Assembly (NCBI GenBank): GCA_963730405.1
Contig: CAVSRW010000012.1
Span: 62,001-126,000 of the forward strand
From: Gaiellasilicea sp963730405
GTDB lineage: Bacteria > Actinomycetota > Thermoleophilia > Gaiellales > Gaiellaceae
Direction: 5' to 3'
DNA length: 64,000 bases
Below the pieces are notes generated by a model. The model saw only the letters and a list, made by a program, of their open reading frames with translations, was not told the DNA's origin and made no database searches. Numbering within the stretch: the stretch's first letter is position 1; the number at the start of each line of letters is the position of its first letter. Shown in pieces: positions 36,309-44,553 of this stretch. Made by a program: the position numbers and the translations under genes.

Positions 36309-37654
36309 GACGGTTGCGGGCGGGGCGGGGCAAGGGAAGGCGCGACCGCGGTCATGCCGATCGTGATCCAGAAGATGGCGGCGAGCGGGATGCCGCCGAA
36401 GAGGGCGGCGCCGCTGAGCCCACCGGCAAGCGCCGCGATCCACGCCGCCGGCAGGTAGGCCGCCGGCTCGTCCGGATCGCCGCGAGGCCACGCGCCGGCC
36501 ACGCGCACCGCCGTGCGCACGGTCACGAAGGCGAAGACGAGGAACAGGAGCGCGCCGACGATGCCGAGCTCGTAGAGCACCTGGTCGTAGGTCTGCTGCG
36601 GGATGAAGACATCGTCGGTGGACGGGAAGTAGGTCGCCGGCTGGTCGGGGAAGCGGGCGCGCGCATCGTCGATGAAGTGTGCGTACTCCCCCGGGGGCAG
36701 CTCGCCGTGCCACCCCGTCCCCAGGATCGGGTTGTCGAGGAAGACGCGCCCGCCGATGTAGGCGTCGATCAGACGCTCGTTCCAGCTCGCGGCGTTGCCG
36801 AAGGTGTCCTCCTGGCGCTCCCCGATCCCGATCGAGCGGAGGAACGCGCCGAGGTCGCCGGAGCGGAGCGAGAGCACGCCGATCGTGATCGCGGCCGTCA
36901 CGGCCAGGGTCACCGCGACCGCGCGCTTCGTCACTTGCCGGCGCGCGATCGCGACCGCAATGATCGCCCCCACGGCGAGGTAGAGGCCGAGCAGTCCGGC
37001 GACGGCGGCGCCGAGGACGACGCCGATCGCCCCGGCGATGCCCGCGACGAGCGGCAGCCGGCCCAGGCGGTGGTGGGGGGTGAACAGGGCGGCCACCGCG
37101 ACCGCGAGCATCATCGTCGCCAGCGCGGCGAGGTCGTGCTCGCCGAGGAAGGAGGGCTGCCGCCGGCCCGGGAAGCGCGACTCGACGAACGGCGCGTCGA
37201 AGAAGGCCAGCACGCCGTAGGCGACCGCGACGACCGTGAAGGCGACGAGCACGCCCACGAGCAGCCACAGCTGCAGCCGCCGCCGCACGAAGAGGACGAA
37301 GCCGAGCGCGAGCACGCCGTACTCGAGCAGCTTGGCGGCCGCGATGACGGCGTCGGCGCCGTTGGCGGCGGAGGAGAGGAAGAGCCAGGCAGAGAACGCA
37401 GCCGCCGAGATCGCGAGCGCGCGGGCCGGGCGTGGGAGGCTCCCGCTGCCCAGCAGGCGCTGCAGGCAGAACCCGGCGAGCACCGCGAGCGCCGCGTCCG
37501 CGAGCACGAATTCGACCTCGCTGCCGGCGATCTCGATCGTGAAACTCGGCTGGTCGATCGACCGGATCAGGCTCAGCACGGTGGCCGTGGCGAGCACGAT
37601 CAGCGGCAGATCGACCGCAGACCGCCAGTGCGGCTTAGCCCGGGGGTCCGCCAT
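36305..37654 (-). CDS. O-antigen ligase/polymerase family membrane protein (Wzy-like)
   Basis: 449 aa with about 11-12 transmembrane segments. A large external loop in the C-terminal half contains NERLIDAYIGGRVFLDNPIL, GTGWHGELPPGEY and FIPQQTYDQVLYELGIVGAL, the Wzy_C/O-antigen ligase signature pattern. It either polymerises undecaprenyl-linked repeat units or ligates finished chains outside the membrane. It is the first gene of the leftward set. Its ATG is 10 nt from a TAGTAT box that overlaps the plus-strand TATACT box. Confidence 0.88.
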   Translation of the reverse strand: MADPRAKPHWRSAVDLPLIVLATATVLSLIRSIDQPSFTIEIAGSEVEFVLADAALAVLAGFCLQRLLGSGSLPRPARALAISAAAFSAWLFLSSAANGADAVIAAAKLLEYGVLALGFVLFVRRRLQLWLLVGVLVAFTVVAVAYGVLAFFDAPFVESRFPGRRQPSFLGEHDLAALATMMLAVAVAALFTPHHRLGRLPLVAGIAGAIGVVLGAAVAGLLGLYLAVGAIIAVAIARRQVTKRAVAVTLAVTAAITIGVLSLRSGDLGAFLRSIGIGERQEDTFGNAASWNERLIDAYIGGRVFLDNPILGTGWHGELPPGEYAHFIDDARARFPDQPATYFPSTDDVFIPQQTYDQVLYELGIVGALLFLVFAFVTVRTAVRVAGAWPRGDPDEPAAYLPAAWIAALAGGLSGAALFGGIPLAAIFWITIGMTAVAPSLAPPRPQPS

Positions 37655-37663
37655 GCCGCGCCC

Positions 37664-37670
37664 TATACTA
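37664..37670. promoter_or_regulatory. Overlapping divergent -10 boxes (TATACTA)
   Basis: TATACT on the plus strand (37664-37669) and TAGTAT on the minus strand (37665-37670) occupy the same bases. They lie between the divergent polymerase gene and the GT4 gene at 37723, which would have a leader of about 45 nt. Confidence 0.45.
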
Positions 37671-37722
37671 CGCGGGTGATCGTGGGCCTCGGGCCGTTAC
37701 CGACCGCCCTATTTCCCTTCTG

Positions 37723-38823
37723 ATGCGCATCGCTGTCCTTCCCGGAATCTGGCCGCCTGACGTCGGCGGCCCGGCCACTCACGGGCCTGAGCTGGCCCGC
37801 TTCCTGGTCGACCGGGGCCACTCGGTGCAGGTCGTGACGATGGCGTCGGCGCCGCCGACGGAACGGCCCTGCCCGGTGACGACGGTGGATCGCGGACGCC
37901 CGTTCCCGGTCCGGTACGGCGAGCTGACCGTGCGCGCGACGGGCGCGGCGCGGCAGGCGGACGTCGTCTACGCGTCGTCCACGTACGCCGCCGCCGCTGC
38001 CGCGAGTATCGCGGCGCGCCGGCCGCTCGTGGTCAAGCTCGTCTCCGACCCGGCCTACGAGCGCGCGCGCCGCTGGGGCCTCTTCGGTGGAACGCTCGAG
38101 GAGTTCCAGCACGCCGGCGGGGGCAGGCTGACCGCGCTGAAGCGCGGCCGGACCCAGGCCCTGCGCCGCGCCCGGACGCTGATCGTCCCGAGCCGCTACC
38201 TCGCGGAGATCGCGCGCGGCTGGGGTCTCGACGACGAGCGGCTGCACGTCGTGCCGAACCCGGCGCCGCCGGCGAGGACGACCCGGGTGACGGCACGGAG
38301 CGGGCTCGTCTTCGCCGGCCGTCTGACGCGCCAGAAGGCGATGCACGTCGCCCTCGACGCGCTCGCGTACGTCCCGACGACGGCGCTCACGATCATCGGC
38401 GACGGTCCCGACCGCGCCCGACTCGAGCGCCACGCGCACGATGCCGGCCTGAACGGACGTGTCCGTTTCGTCGGATCGCTGCCGCGGGAGCAGGTGCTGG
38501 ACGCGCTCGCCGGCGCCGAAGCGGCCGTCCTCTCGAGCGACTGGGAGAACTTCCCTCACGCAGCTGTCGAGGCGCTGGCCGTCGGCACGCCGATGGTCGC
38601 GACGGCCGTCGGCGGTGTCGGCGAGGTCGTCAGCGACGGCGTCAACGGGTTGCTTGTGCCGCCCGGGTCGCCGGAGGCGTTCGGGGAGGCGTTGCAGCGG
38701 CTGCTCGAGTCACCCGAGCTGCAGACGCGCCTCTCCGACGGCGCCCGCGACTCCGTGCTCGAGCTGGGAGCGGATCGGATCTACGGGCAGATCGAGGAGC
38801 TGCTGGAGGCCGCGTGCCGGTGA
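37723..38823 (+). CDS. Glycosyltransferase family 4
   Basis: 366 aa. The N-terminal loop PGIWPPDVGGPATHGPELAR is followed by ADVVYASSTYAAAAAAS, VVKLVSDPAYERARRWGLFG, LVFAGRLTRQKAMHVALDAL and the donor-site SDWENFPHAAVEALAVGTPM. A retaining GT-B enzyme, first of a rightward block of four glycan genes (37.7-43.8 kb) that ends in a flippase. Its end overlaps the dual-domain transferase by 10 nt. Confidence 0.92.
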   Translation: MRIAVLPGIWPPDVGGPATHGPELARFLVDRGHSVQVVTMASAPPTERPCPVTTVDRGRPFPVRYGELTVRATGAARQADVVYASSTYAAAAAASIAARRPLVVKLVSDPAYERARRWGLFGGTLEEFQHAGGGRLTALKRGRTQALRRARTLIVPSRYLAEIARGWGLDDERLHVVPNPAPPARTTRVTARSGLVFAGRLTRQKAMHVALDALAYVPTTALTIIGDGPDRARLERHAHDAGLNGRVRFVGSLPREQVLDALAGAEAAVLSSDWENFPHAAVEALAVGTPMVATAVGGVGEVVSDGVNGLLVPPGSPEAFGEALQRLLESPELQTRLSDGARDSVLELGADRIYGQIEELLEAACR

Positions 38824-41144
38824 CGAACGGGGCAGACTCAGCAGACTCCGAGCGTCCGCGCATCCTCATGGTCGGGCGCACGCGCTACGCGCTGCCGCTC
38901 CCGGACTGGCTCGGCAGGAAGTTCGACGCCCTGGAGCGTCAGCTCGACTACCGCGTCATCGCTTCCGTCGACGAGCGCGTGGACAGTCAGGCGACCAACG
39001 ATCGGTTTCGCCTGCTCGAGCCGAGCCGGATCAAGCTGCTCGACGGCGTGCTCTTCTATCTACGGCTGCCGTTCCACGTGCGCCGACAGATCATCGACTT
39101 CCACCCCGACGCGATCATGGCGGAGAGTCCCTACTCGGCCGCAGCGTCGCTCGTCGGGCGCAGCTTGACGCGACGCCAGCGGCCGCAGGTCATCGTCGAG
39201 ATCCACGGTGACTGGCGCACGGCGACCCGACTCTACGGGTCTCCCTCGCGGCGGGTCCTGTCGCCGCTCGCGGATGCCGTCGGACGGATCGCGCTTCGGC
39301 GCGGCGACGCCGTCCGCGGGCTCTCGACCTTCACCGAAGGGCTCGTCGAAGAGGTGCGCGGGATTCCGGTGACAGCGTCGTTCGTCGCCTACGTCGATCT
39401 GTCCGCGTTCACCGCGAACCCTGTGGTGCCCCTGCCGGAGCGGCCGACGGCGCTCTTCGTCGGCATGCTCGAGTCGTACAAGAACATCGACGGGCTCGTG
39501 GCGGCCTGGCGGCTCGTCGTTCAGGAACTGCCCGATGCGCGGCTCGTGATCGTCGGCAAGGGCGCCCGCCGCGCCCTGGTCGACGAACTCGTGGCGGAGC
39601 ATCCGGACAACGTCGAGTACGTGCCGGAGCTGCCGCCCGAGCTGGTCGCGGAGCGGATGGACGCCGCGACGGTCCTGCTCTTGCCCTCTCGCTCGGAAGG
39701 GCTGCCTCGGGTCGTGATCGAGTCCTTCGCGCGCGGCCGTGGGCTCGTCGCCAGCCGCGCAGGTGGGATCCCGGACGCGGCGCGCCACGAAGAGGAGGCG
39801 CTGCTGGTCGAGCAGGAAGACGTCGAGGGGCTTGCGGCCGCACTCGTCCGCGTCCTGTCCGACCGTGACCTGGCGGAGAAGCTGGCGCAGAACGCCCACG
39901 AGCGTTTCCGCATGTGGCGGACGACCCCCGCCGAGTACGCCGCCCGCGTCCGTTCGCTCGTGGACGCGACGCTGCGGGACTCCGGGGCGGTGCCCGGCGA
40001 GCGCCCGCGCGTCCTGATCGTGTCCGCGTCCGAGCGGGCCGCTGCCCCCGCGCGGACGGACCCCGCACTCGACGCGCTCCGCGACGAGGTGGACTACTGC
40101 GTGCTGGCCCCGGGCGAGCGCGGCGCTCCGATCCGCCGCGCGGCCGTCGGCCCGGGCTCGATCCAGCTCGTCCGCCGCTGGCCTGGGTTCCTCGACGCGC
40201 TGTTCTACTACGCGGCGCTGCCGTTCAGAGTCCGGCGTCTCGTGCGGCGCTTCCGCCCGGGCGCGGTGATCGCCGAGTCGCCGTACATCGGCTTCTTCGT
40301 CCTGCTCGCGATGTCGACGCGCCGGCGCGACCGGCCGTCGGTCGTGGTGGAGACCCACGGCGACTGGCGAACGGCCACGCGCCACGGCGGCTCGAGGCTT
40401 CGCGTCCTGGTCGCTCCCCTCACCGACTGGGCGGCGCGGTACGCACTCCGCCACGCCGACGCGCTGCGGGCGGTGTCTCCGTTCACCGCCGAGCTGGCCG
40501 GTCGCGAGGCCGGCCTGCCGCCGGTGGAGCTGTTTCCGGCCTACATCGACCTGGGGGCGTTCACCGGTCGACCGCCGACGCCGCTTCCGACGATGCCGAC
40601 GCTGCTCTTCGTCGGCATGCTCGAGCGGTCGAAGGGGGTCACGACGCTCGCCGACGCGTGGCCCCTGGTCGCGGAACGTGTCCCCGAGGCTCAGCTCGTG
40701 TTCGTCGGCCGCGGTGCGCTCCAGGACGTCGTCGACCGTCTCCGCGACGACTACCCGGGGCGCGTGGAGCACCACGAGCAGCTGCTCCCGCACGGAGTCG
40801 CGGAGCGGATGGACGAGGCCACCTGTCTCGTCCTGCCGTCGCGCTCGGAGGGGCTGGGCCGGGTCATCCTGGAGGCATTCGCGCGCGGCCGCGCGGTCGT
40901 GGCGACGCGCGTCGGAGGGATCCCGGACCTGGTCGAGGACGAGGTGAACGGCCTCCTCGTCGACGACGGCGACGCGGGAGCGCTCGCCGACGCGCTGACG
41001 CGGATCCTGACGGAGGAGGGGCTCGCCGACCGGCTCGGCGCAGCCGCCTACGACGCCTCGGAGACCTTCGAGTGGTCGCCCGACGACTACGCGGCGCGCG
41101 TGCGCTCGCTGGTCGATCGGACGCTGTCGGAAGCCCGCCGCTGA
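38814..41144 (+). CDS. Tandem dual-domain GT4 glycosyltransferase
   Basis: 776 aa, twice the normal GT4 length, built of two homologous complete GT-B units (about 1-395 and 396-776). Both halves carry AESPY, HGDWRTATR (near residues 130 and 515), an F.AY.DL.AFT strand, LFVGMLE and an E-x7-E region (SRSEGLPRVVIESFARGR and SRSEGLGRVILEAFARGR). Both halves retain donor-site acidic residues, so both may be active, adding two sugars in succession or repeating one linkage. The frame is unbroken across the join, so this is a true fusion or duplication. Start GTG 38814 overlaps the previous gene. Confidence 0.93.
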   Translation: MPVTNGADSADSERPRILMVGRTRYALPLPDWLGRKFDALERQLDYRVIASVDERVDSQATNDRFRLLEPSRIKLLDGVLFYLRLPFHVRRQIIDFHPDAIMAESPYSAAASLVGRSLTRRQRPQVIVEIHGDWRTATRLYGSPSRRVLSPLADAVGRIALRRGDAVRGLSTFTEGLVEEVRGIPVTASFVAYVDLSAFTANPVVPLPERPTALFVGMLESYKNIDGLVAAWRLVVQELPDARLVIVGKGARRALVDELVAEHPDNVEYVPELPPELVAERMDAATVLLLPSRSEGLPRVVIESFARGRGLVASRAGGIPDAARHEEEALLVEQEDVEGLAAALVRVLSDRDLAEKLAQNAHERFRMWRTTPAEYAARVRSLVDATLRDSGAVPGERPRVLIVSASERAAAPARTDPALDALRDEVDYCVLAPGERGAPIRRAAVGPGSIQLVRRWPGFLDALFYYAALPFRVRRLVRRFRPGAVIAESPYIGFFVLLAMSTRRRDRPSVVVETHGDWRTATRHGGSRLRVLVAPLTDWAARYALRHADALRAVSPFTAELAGREAGLPPVELFPAYIDLGAFTGRPPTPLPTMPTLLFVGMLERSKGVTTLADAWPLVAERVPEAQLVFVGRGALQDVVDRLRDDYPGRVEHHEQLLPHGVAERMDEATCLVLPSRSEGLGRVILEAFARGRAVVATRVGGIPDLVEDEVNGLLVDDGDAGALADALTRILTEEGLADRLGAAAYDASETFEWSPDDYAARVRSLVDRTLSEARR

Positions 41145-42220
41145 TGCGCCTCGTCTTCGTGACGCAGTCCGTGGACGCGGACGACCCGATTCTGGGTGCC
41201 ACCGTGGCGAAGCTGCGCGCCCTCGCGCAGCGCTGCGACGAGCTCGTCGTGATCACCGACCGAATCGGCTCGCACGACCTGCCGGCGAACTGCACGCTGC
41301 GCACATTCGGCGCGGGGACGAAGGTCGGCCGCGGCCTCCGCTACATGCGCGCGCTCGTGCCGCAGCTGCTGCGGAAACCGCGGCCGGACGCGGTGATCGC
41401 GCACATGTGCCCGATCTACCTCGTGCTCGCCGCGCCGCTCGCCAAGCTCGTGCGGGTGCCGCTCGCGCTCTGGTACACGCACTGGACGATCGACCGGACG
41501 CTGAAGCTCGCGACCGCGCTCGCCGACGTCGGACTCAGCGTCGACCGCCGCTCCTATCCGATCGAGGACCCGAAGGTGCTCGGGATCGGCCACGGGATCG
41601 ACGTGGGGCAGTTCACGGCCCGGAGCGGCGCGCCGGCGGGCAACGGGACGCTCCGGCTGCTCGCTCTGGGACGGACCTCGCCGTCGAAGGCGTTCCCGAC
41701 GCTCGTCCGAGCGTGTGCGCTGGCGCGCGCCGAGGGCGTCGACCTACGAGTCGCGATCCACGGCGCGTCGTCGACCGACGAGGAGCGGCGGCACCGTGGC
41801 GAGCTCGAGGCGCTGATCGAGTCCGAGGGGCTCGCGGGGACGGTCGAGCTCGGCGATGCCGTGCCGCGGCCCGCCGTCCCGGAGCTCGTTCGGCAGTTCG
41901 ATGCCGTCGTCAACACGACGCGGGGCCAGACGTCCGGTGGGGCACTGGACAAGGTCGTCTACGAGTCGGCAGCCTGCGCCGTGCCGGTGTTCGCATGCAA
42001 CCCGTACTTCGACCAGTTCCTGGGCGGCCTCCCCGTCGAGCTGCACTTCGGCAGCGACGACTCGGACGACCTCGCGCGTGTGCTCCGCGCTTTCGCCGAC
42101 GCGGACCAAGGCCGTCGGGAGGAGGCGGGTCGCGAGCTGCGCCGGCGCGTCGAGACCGGCCACTCCGTCGACAGCTGGGCGGACGGAGTCGTCGCGACGG
42201 TGCGCCGGCTCCACGACTGA
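41144..42220 (+). CDS. Glycosyltransferase family 4-like
   Basis: 358 aa starting at the ATG that overlaps the dual-domain gene stop (TGATG). The N-terminus is MRLVFVTQSVDADDPILGAT; later come VPLALWYTHWTIDRTLKLA, LRLLALGRTSPSKAFPTLV and NTTRGQTSGGALDKVVYESA with an acidic pair. The donor site is less canonical than in the neighbours. It lies 3 nt before the flippase gene, so it probably adds a late sugar of the repeat unit. Longer frames from 39914 are shadows. Confidence 0.88.
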   Translation: MRLVFVTQSVDADDPILGATVAKLRALAQRCDELVVITDRIGSHDLPANCTLRTFGAGTKVGRGLRYMRALVPQLLRKPRPDAVIAHMCPIYLVLAAPLAKLVRVPLALWYTHWTIDRTLKLATALADVGLSVDRRSYPIEDPKVLGIGHGIDVGQFTARSGAPAGNGTLRLLALGRTSPSKAFPTLVRACALARAEGVDLRVAIHGASSTDEERRHRGELEALIESEGLAGTVELGDAVPRPAVPELVRQFDAVVNTTRGQTSGGALDKVVYESAACAVPVFACNPYFDQFLGGLPVELHFGSDDSDDLARVLRAFADADQGRREEAGRELRRRVETGHSVDSWADGVVATVRRLHD

Positions 42221-42223
42221 CCG

Positions 42224-43762
42224 ATGCGGCTGCTCCGCCGCAACGTCGTCCTGATCTACGGCGTCTACGCCGCGACGCTCGTTTCCGGGCTCGTGATCAC
42301 GCCGATCATCCTCGGCGCGCTCGGCACCGAGCAGTTCGGGATCTGGGCGCTGATCGGCTCGATCCTCGGCTTCATCGGCCTGCTCGACCTCGGCATCGGC
42401 CCGACGGTGATCCGCTTCGCGGCCGAGCAGCGGGGGCGCGGCGCGCGGAGCGAGACGAGCGAGCTGACGTCGACCGCCTTCGCGATCTACCTCGGCCTCG
42501 CGCTCGTGACGATGCTGCTCGCGTTCGCGCTCGCCTTCGTCCTCCCGCACGTGGTCGAGATCTCGGACCAGTACGTGCGCGCCGCGCAGGTCGCCCTCGT
42601 CATCTCGGTCGGGACGTTCCTGATGCGCTTCCCGGTCGGGCTCTTCAGCTATCTGCTCGCCGGCCAGCAGCGGTACGACGTGCTCAACATCGGCAACCTG
42701 CTCGGCTCGTTCCTCTACTTCGGGCTGGCGGTGCTCGTCCTCTACGTCGCCGACGGCGGGCTCGTGGCGCTGGCGGTGATCACGGCGGTCGTGACCGCGT
42801 TCAGGCTCTTCCTGCCGCTGCTCTGGCTCCGGCGCGAGCTGCCGGAGCTGCACCTGGGGCGCAGCCTCGTCACGCGCAGGCAGGCCAGGGAGCTGCTCTC
42901 GTTCAGCTCCCGGAACATGCTGATCCAGGTCGCGTCGAAGGTCGTCTTCTCGACGGACGTGATCGTCGTCTCGATCATCCTCGGCAGCGTCGCAGCGGGC
43001 GTCTACGGGATTCCCGCCAAGCTCTTCGCGCTCGCGTTCGGGGTCGGGATCGCCTCGACCACGCTGCTCTTCCCGCTCCTCTCCGAGCTCGAGGGCGCCG
43101 ACGACCGCGAGCGGCAGGAGCGCTACCTCCTCGCCGGCATCCGTCTCGGCCTCGCCGTCGTCGTCGCCGTCGGGCTGCCGCTCGTCTTCCTGCCCGACCG
43201 CTTCCTCGAGGCGTGGCTCCCGTCCGACTTCGACGTCGACACGGCCGCGCCGATCCTCGCCGTCCTGATGGTCAGCCTTCTCTTCGCGCAACCCGGCCAC
43301 CTGCTCGCGCAGTTCCTCGTCGCCCGAGGCCGGCACAGCCGGCTGGCGGTCGCGCGGCTCGTGACGGTGGCGGTGAACCTGCTGCTCTCGATCGCCTTCG
43401 CGCTCTGGGTCGGGATCTGGGGCGTCGCCGTCGCCACGTTGATCACGGAGGCGCTCTCCGCGCTCGTTGTGCTCCCGTACCTCCTGCGGCGCGAGTCGTC
43501 GGCGTCGCTCCTGGCGCTCGCGACGGCCTGGTTGCGGCCGGTCGCCCTCGGCCTCGTCGCCGCCGTGCCGACGCTGCTCGCGCTCGGCCGCCTCTTCGAC
43601 GTCGACACCCTGGTGGCGTTCGTCGCCGTCGGCGCCTGCTGGCTCGCGCTCTACAGCGCGCTCGTCTGGCGTTTCGCGATGCGCGACACCGAGCGGCGCA
43701 CGATCGGCGACGCGTTCGGGCGGGGGTCGGCCGCAGTCGTCGAGGCCGAGCAGCCGCTCTGA
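42224..43762 (+). CDS. Polysaccharide repeat-unit flippase (Wzx-like)
   Basis: A 512-aa integral membrane protein with about 14 hydrophobic segments, of the polysaccharide biosynthesis/MATE-like (MOP) superfamily. Early text IYGVYAATLVSGLVITPIIL and LGTEQFGIWALIGSILGFIG matches Wzx/RfbX family proteins. It would flip undecaprenyl-linked repeat units to the outer face for the Wzy-like polymerase. The paired Wzx and Wzy genes indicate a Wzy-dependent route in addition to the ABC exporter at 1.5-3.2 kb. Confidence 0.92.
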   Translation: MRLLRRNVVLIYGVYAATLVSGLVITPIILGALGTEQFGIWALIGSILGFIGLLDLGIGPTVIRFAAEQRGRGARSETSELTSTAFAIYLGLALVTMLLAFALAFVLPHVVEISDQYVRAAQVALVISVGTFLMRFPVGLFSYLLAGQQRYDVLNIGNLLGSFLYFGLAVLVLYVADGGLVALAVITAVVTAFRLFLPLLWLRRELPELHLGRSLVTRRQARELLSFSSRNMLIQVASKVVFSTDVIVVSIILGSVAAGVYGIPAKLFALAFGVGIASTTLLFPLLSELEGADDRERQERYLLAGIRLGLAVVVAVGLPLVFLPDRFLEAWLPSDFDVDTAAPILAVLMVSLLFAQPGHLLAQFLVARGRHSRLAVARLVTVAVNLLLSIAFALWVGIWGVAVATLITEALSALVVLPYLLRRESSASLLALATAWLRPVALGLVAAVPTLLALGRLFDVDTLVAFVAVGACWLALYSALVWRFAMRDTERRTIGDAFGRGSAAVVEAEQPL

Positions 43763-43765
43763 GGC

Positions 43766-44491
43766 TCAGCTCGCCCGGCGGAGATAGCCCTTCGGGTTGA
43801 AGGTGAGATAGAGCTTCTCGCGTCGACGGTCGGACGTGAAGTCGGGGTTGTCGCGGACGAACTCCTCCGTCGCCTCCATTGGGCCGGGGCCGAACTCGGG
43901 GCTCACCGGATGGCCGTTGAGGATCGTGTCCTCGACGACGAGGTAGCTCCCCGGCGTCACGAGGGGGGCATACAGCCGCAGTTCCTCGAGCACGTGCTCC
44001 TTGCGGTGGTCGGAGTCGAGCACGACCAGCACGGTCTCCGCTCCCTCGGCCGCGTGTCGCGCGTGCTCGACCGTCTCGGGCGCGACGGACGAGCCCGCGT
44101 AGTACTCGATCCGCGGATGCGTCGGCCGGCCCTCCTGCGGCTGGACGTCGATCGTGAGCACGCGACCGTGGTCGAGCAGGTCGCACATCGAGGCGAAGTA
44201 GAGCGCGCTGCCGCCGAAGGCCGTCCCGGACTCGATGATCAGGTCGGGCCGCAGCTCGTGCAGGACCTCCTGGTAGATCCAGAGGTCGAGCGGGCACTTG
44301 TCCGTCCGGACGCCGAGCCAGCGCGTGTCCGCGCGGGTCTCGCCGAAGAGGGCGCCCTCGTAGTAGACCTCCGTGAACCGCTCGACGACGTCCCCGTGCA
44401 GCCTCCGCCGGAAGAGCGTCCTGTTGACCAGGCGCCGGAAGGTGTATGCCTCGTCCCGAACGAGGTAGACAAACGGCTTCACCGACGGCAC
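43766..44491 (-). CDS. CmcI-like SAM methyltransferase (cephalosporin hydroxylase family)
   Basis: About 241 aa. It shows FTEVYYEGALFGETRADTRW, CPLDLWIYQEVLHELRPDLI, ESGTAFGGSALYFASM (SAM loop), VLTIDVQPQ, VVLDSDHRKEHVLEELRLYA and YLVVEDTILNGHPV, the full CmcI/rhamnosyl O-methyltransferase pattern. It probably O-methylates a deoxyhexose. GTG 44491, 7 nt from a TAAGCT box, was chosen; the frame to 44539 overlaps the divergent promoter. Confidence 0.9.
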   Translation of the reverse strand: MPSVKPFVYLVRDEAYTFRRLVNRTLFRRRLHGDVVERFTEVYYEGALFGETRADTRWLGVRTDKCPLDLWIYQEVLHELRPDLIIESGTAFGGSALYFASMCDLLDHGRVLTIDVQPQEGRPTHPRIEYYAGSSVAPETVEHARHAAEGAETVLVVLDSDHRKEHVLEELRLYAPLVTPGSYLVVEDTILNGHPVSPEFGPGPMEATEEFVRDNPDFTSDRRREKLYLTFNPKGYLRRAS

Positions 44492-44498
44492 GGCGGCG

Positions 44499-44546
44499 AG
44501 CTTACACGTGGCGGGCACCGATGCCGGCAAGGCCCGCAAGTAACAT
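44499..44546. promoter_or_regulatory. Divergent -10 boxes between CmcI-like and glycosylphosphotransferase genes
   Basis: TAAGCT on the minus strand (44499-44504) is 7 nt before GTG 44491. TAACAT on the plus strand (44541-44546) is 7 nt before GTG 44554. Both spacings imply leaderless transcripts. Confidence 0.45.
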
Positions 44547-44553
44547 CCTGGAC

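Noticed and set aside
39914..42220. A 768-aa frame reading into the GT4 at 41144.
   Set aside because: The first ~410 residues are an out-of-frame translation of the dual-domain transferase; the real gene starts at ATG 41144.
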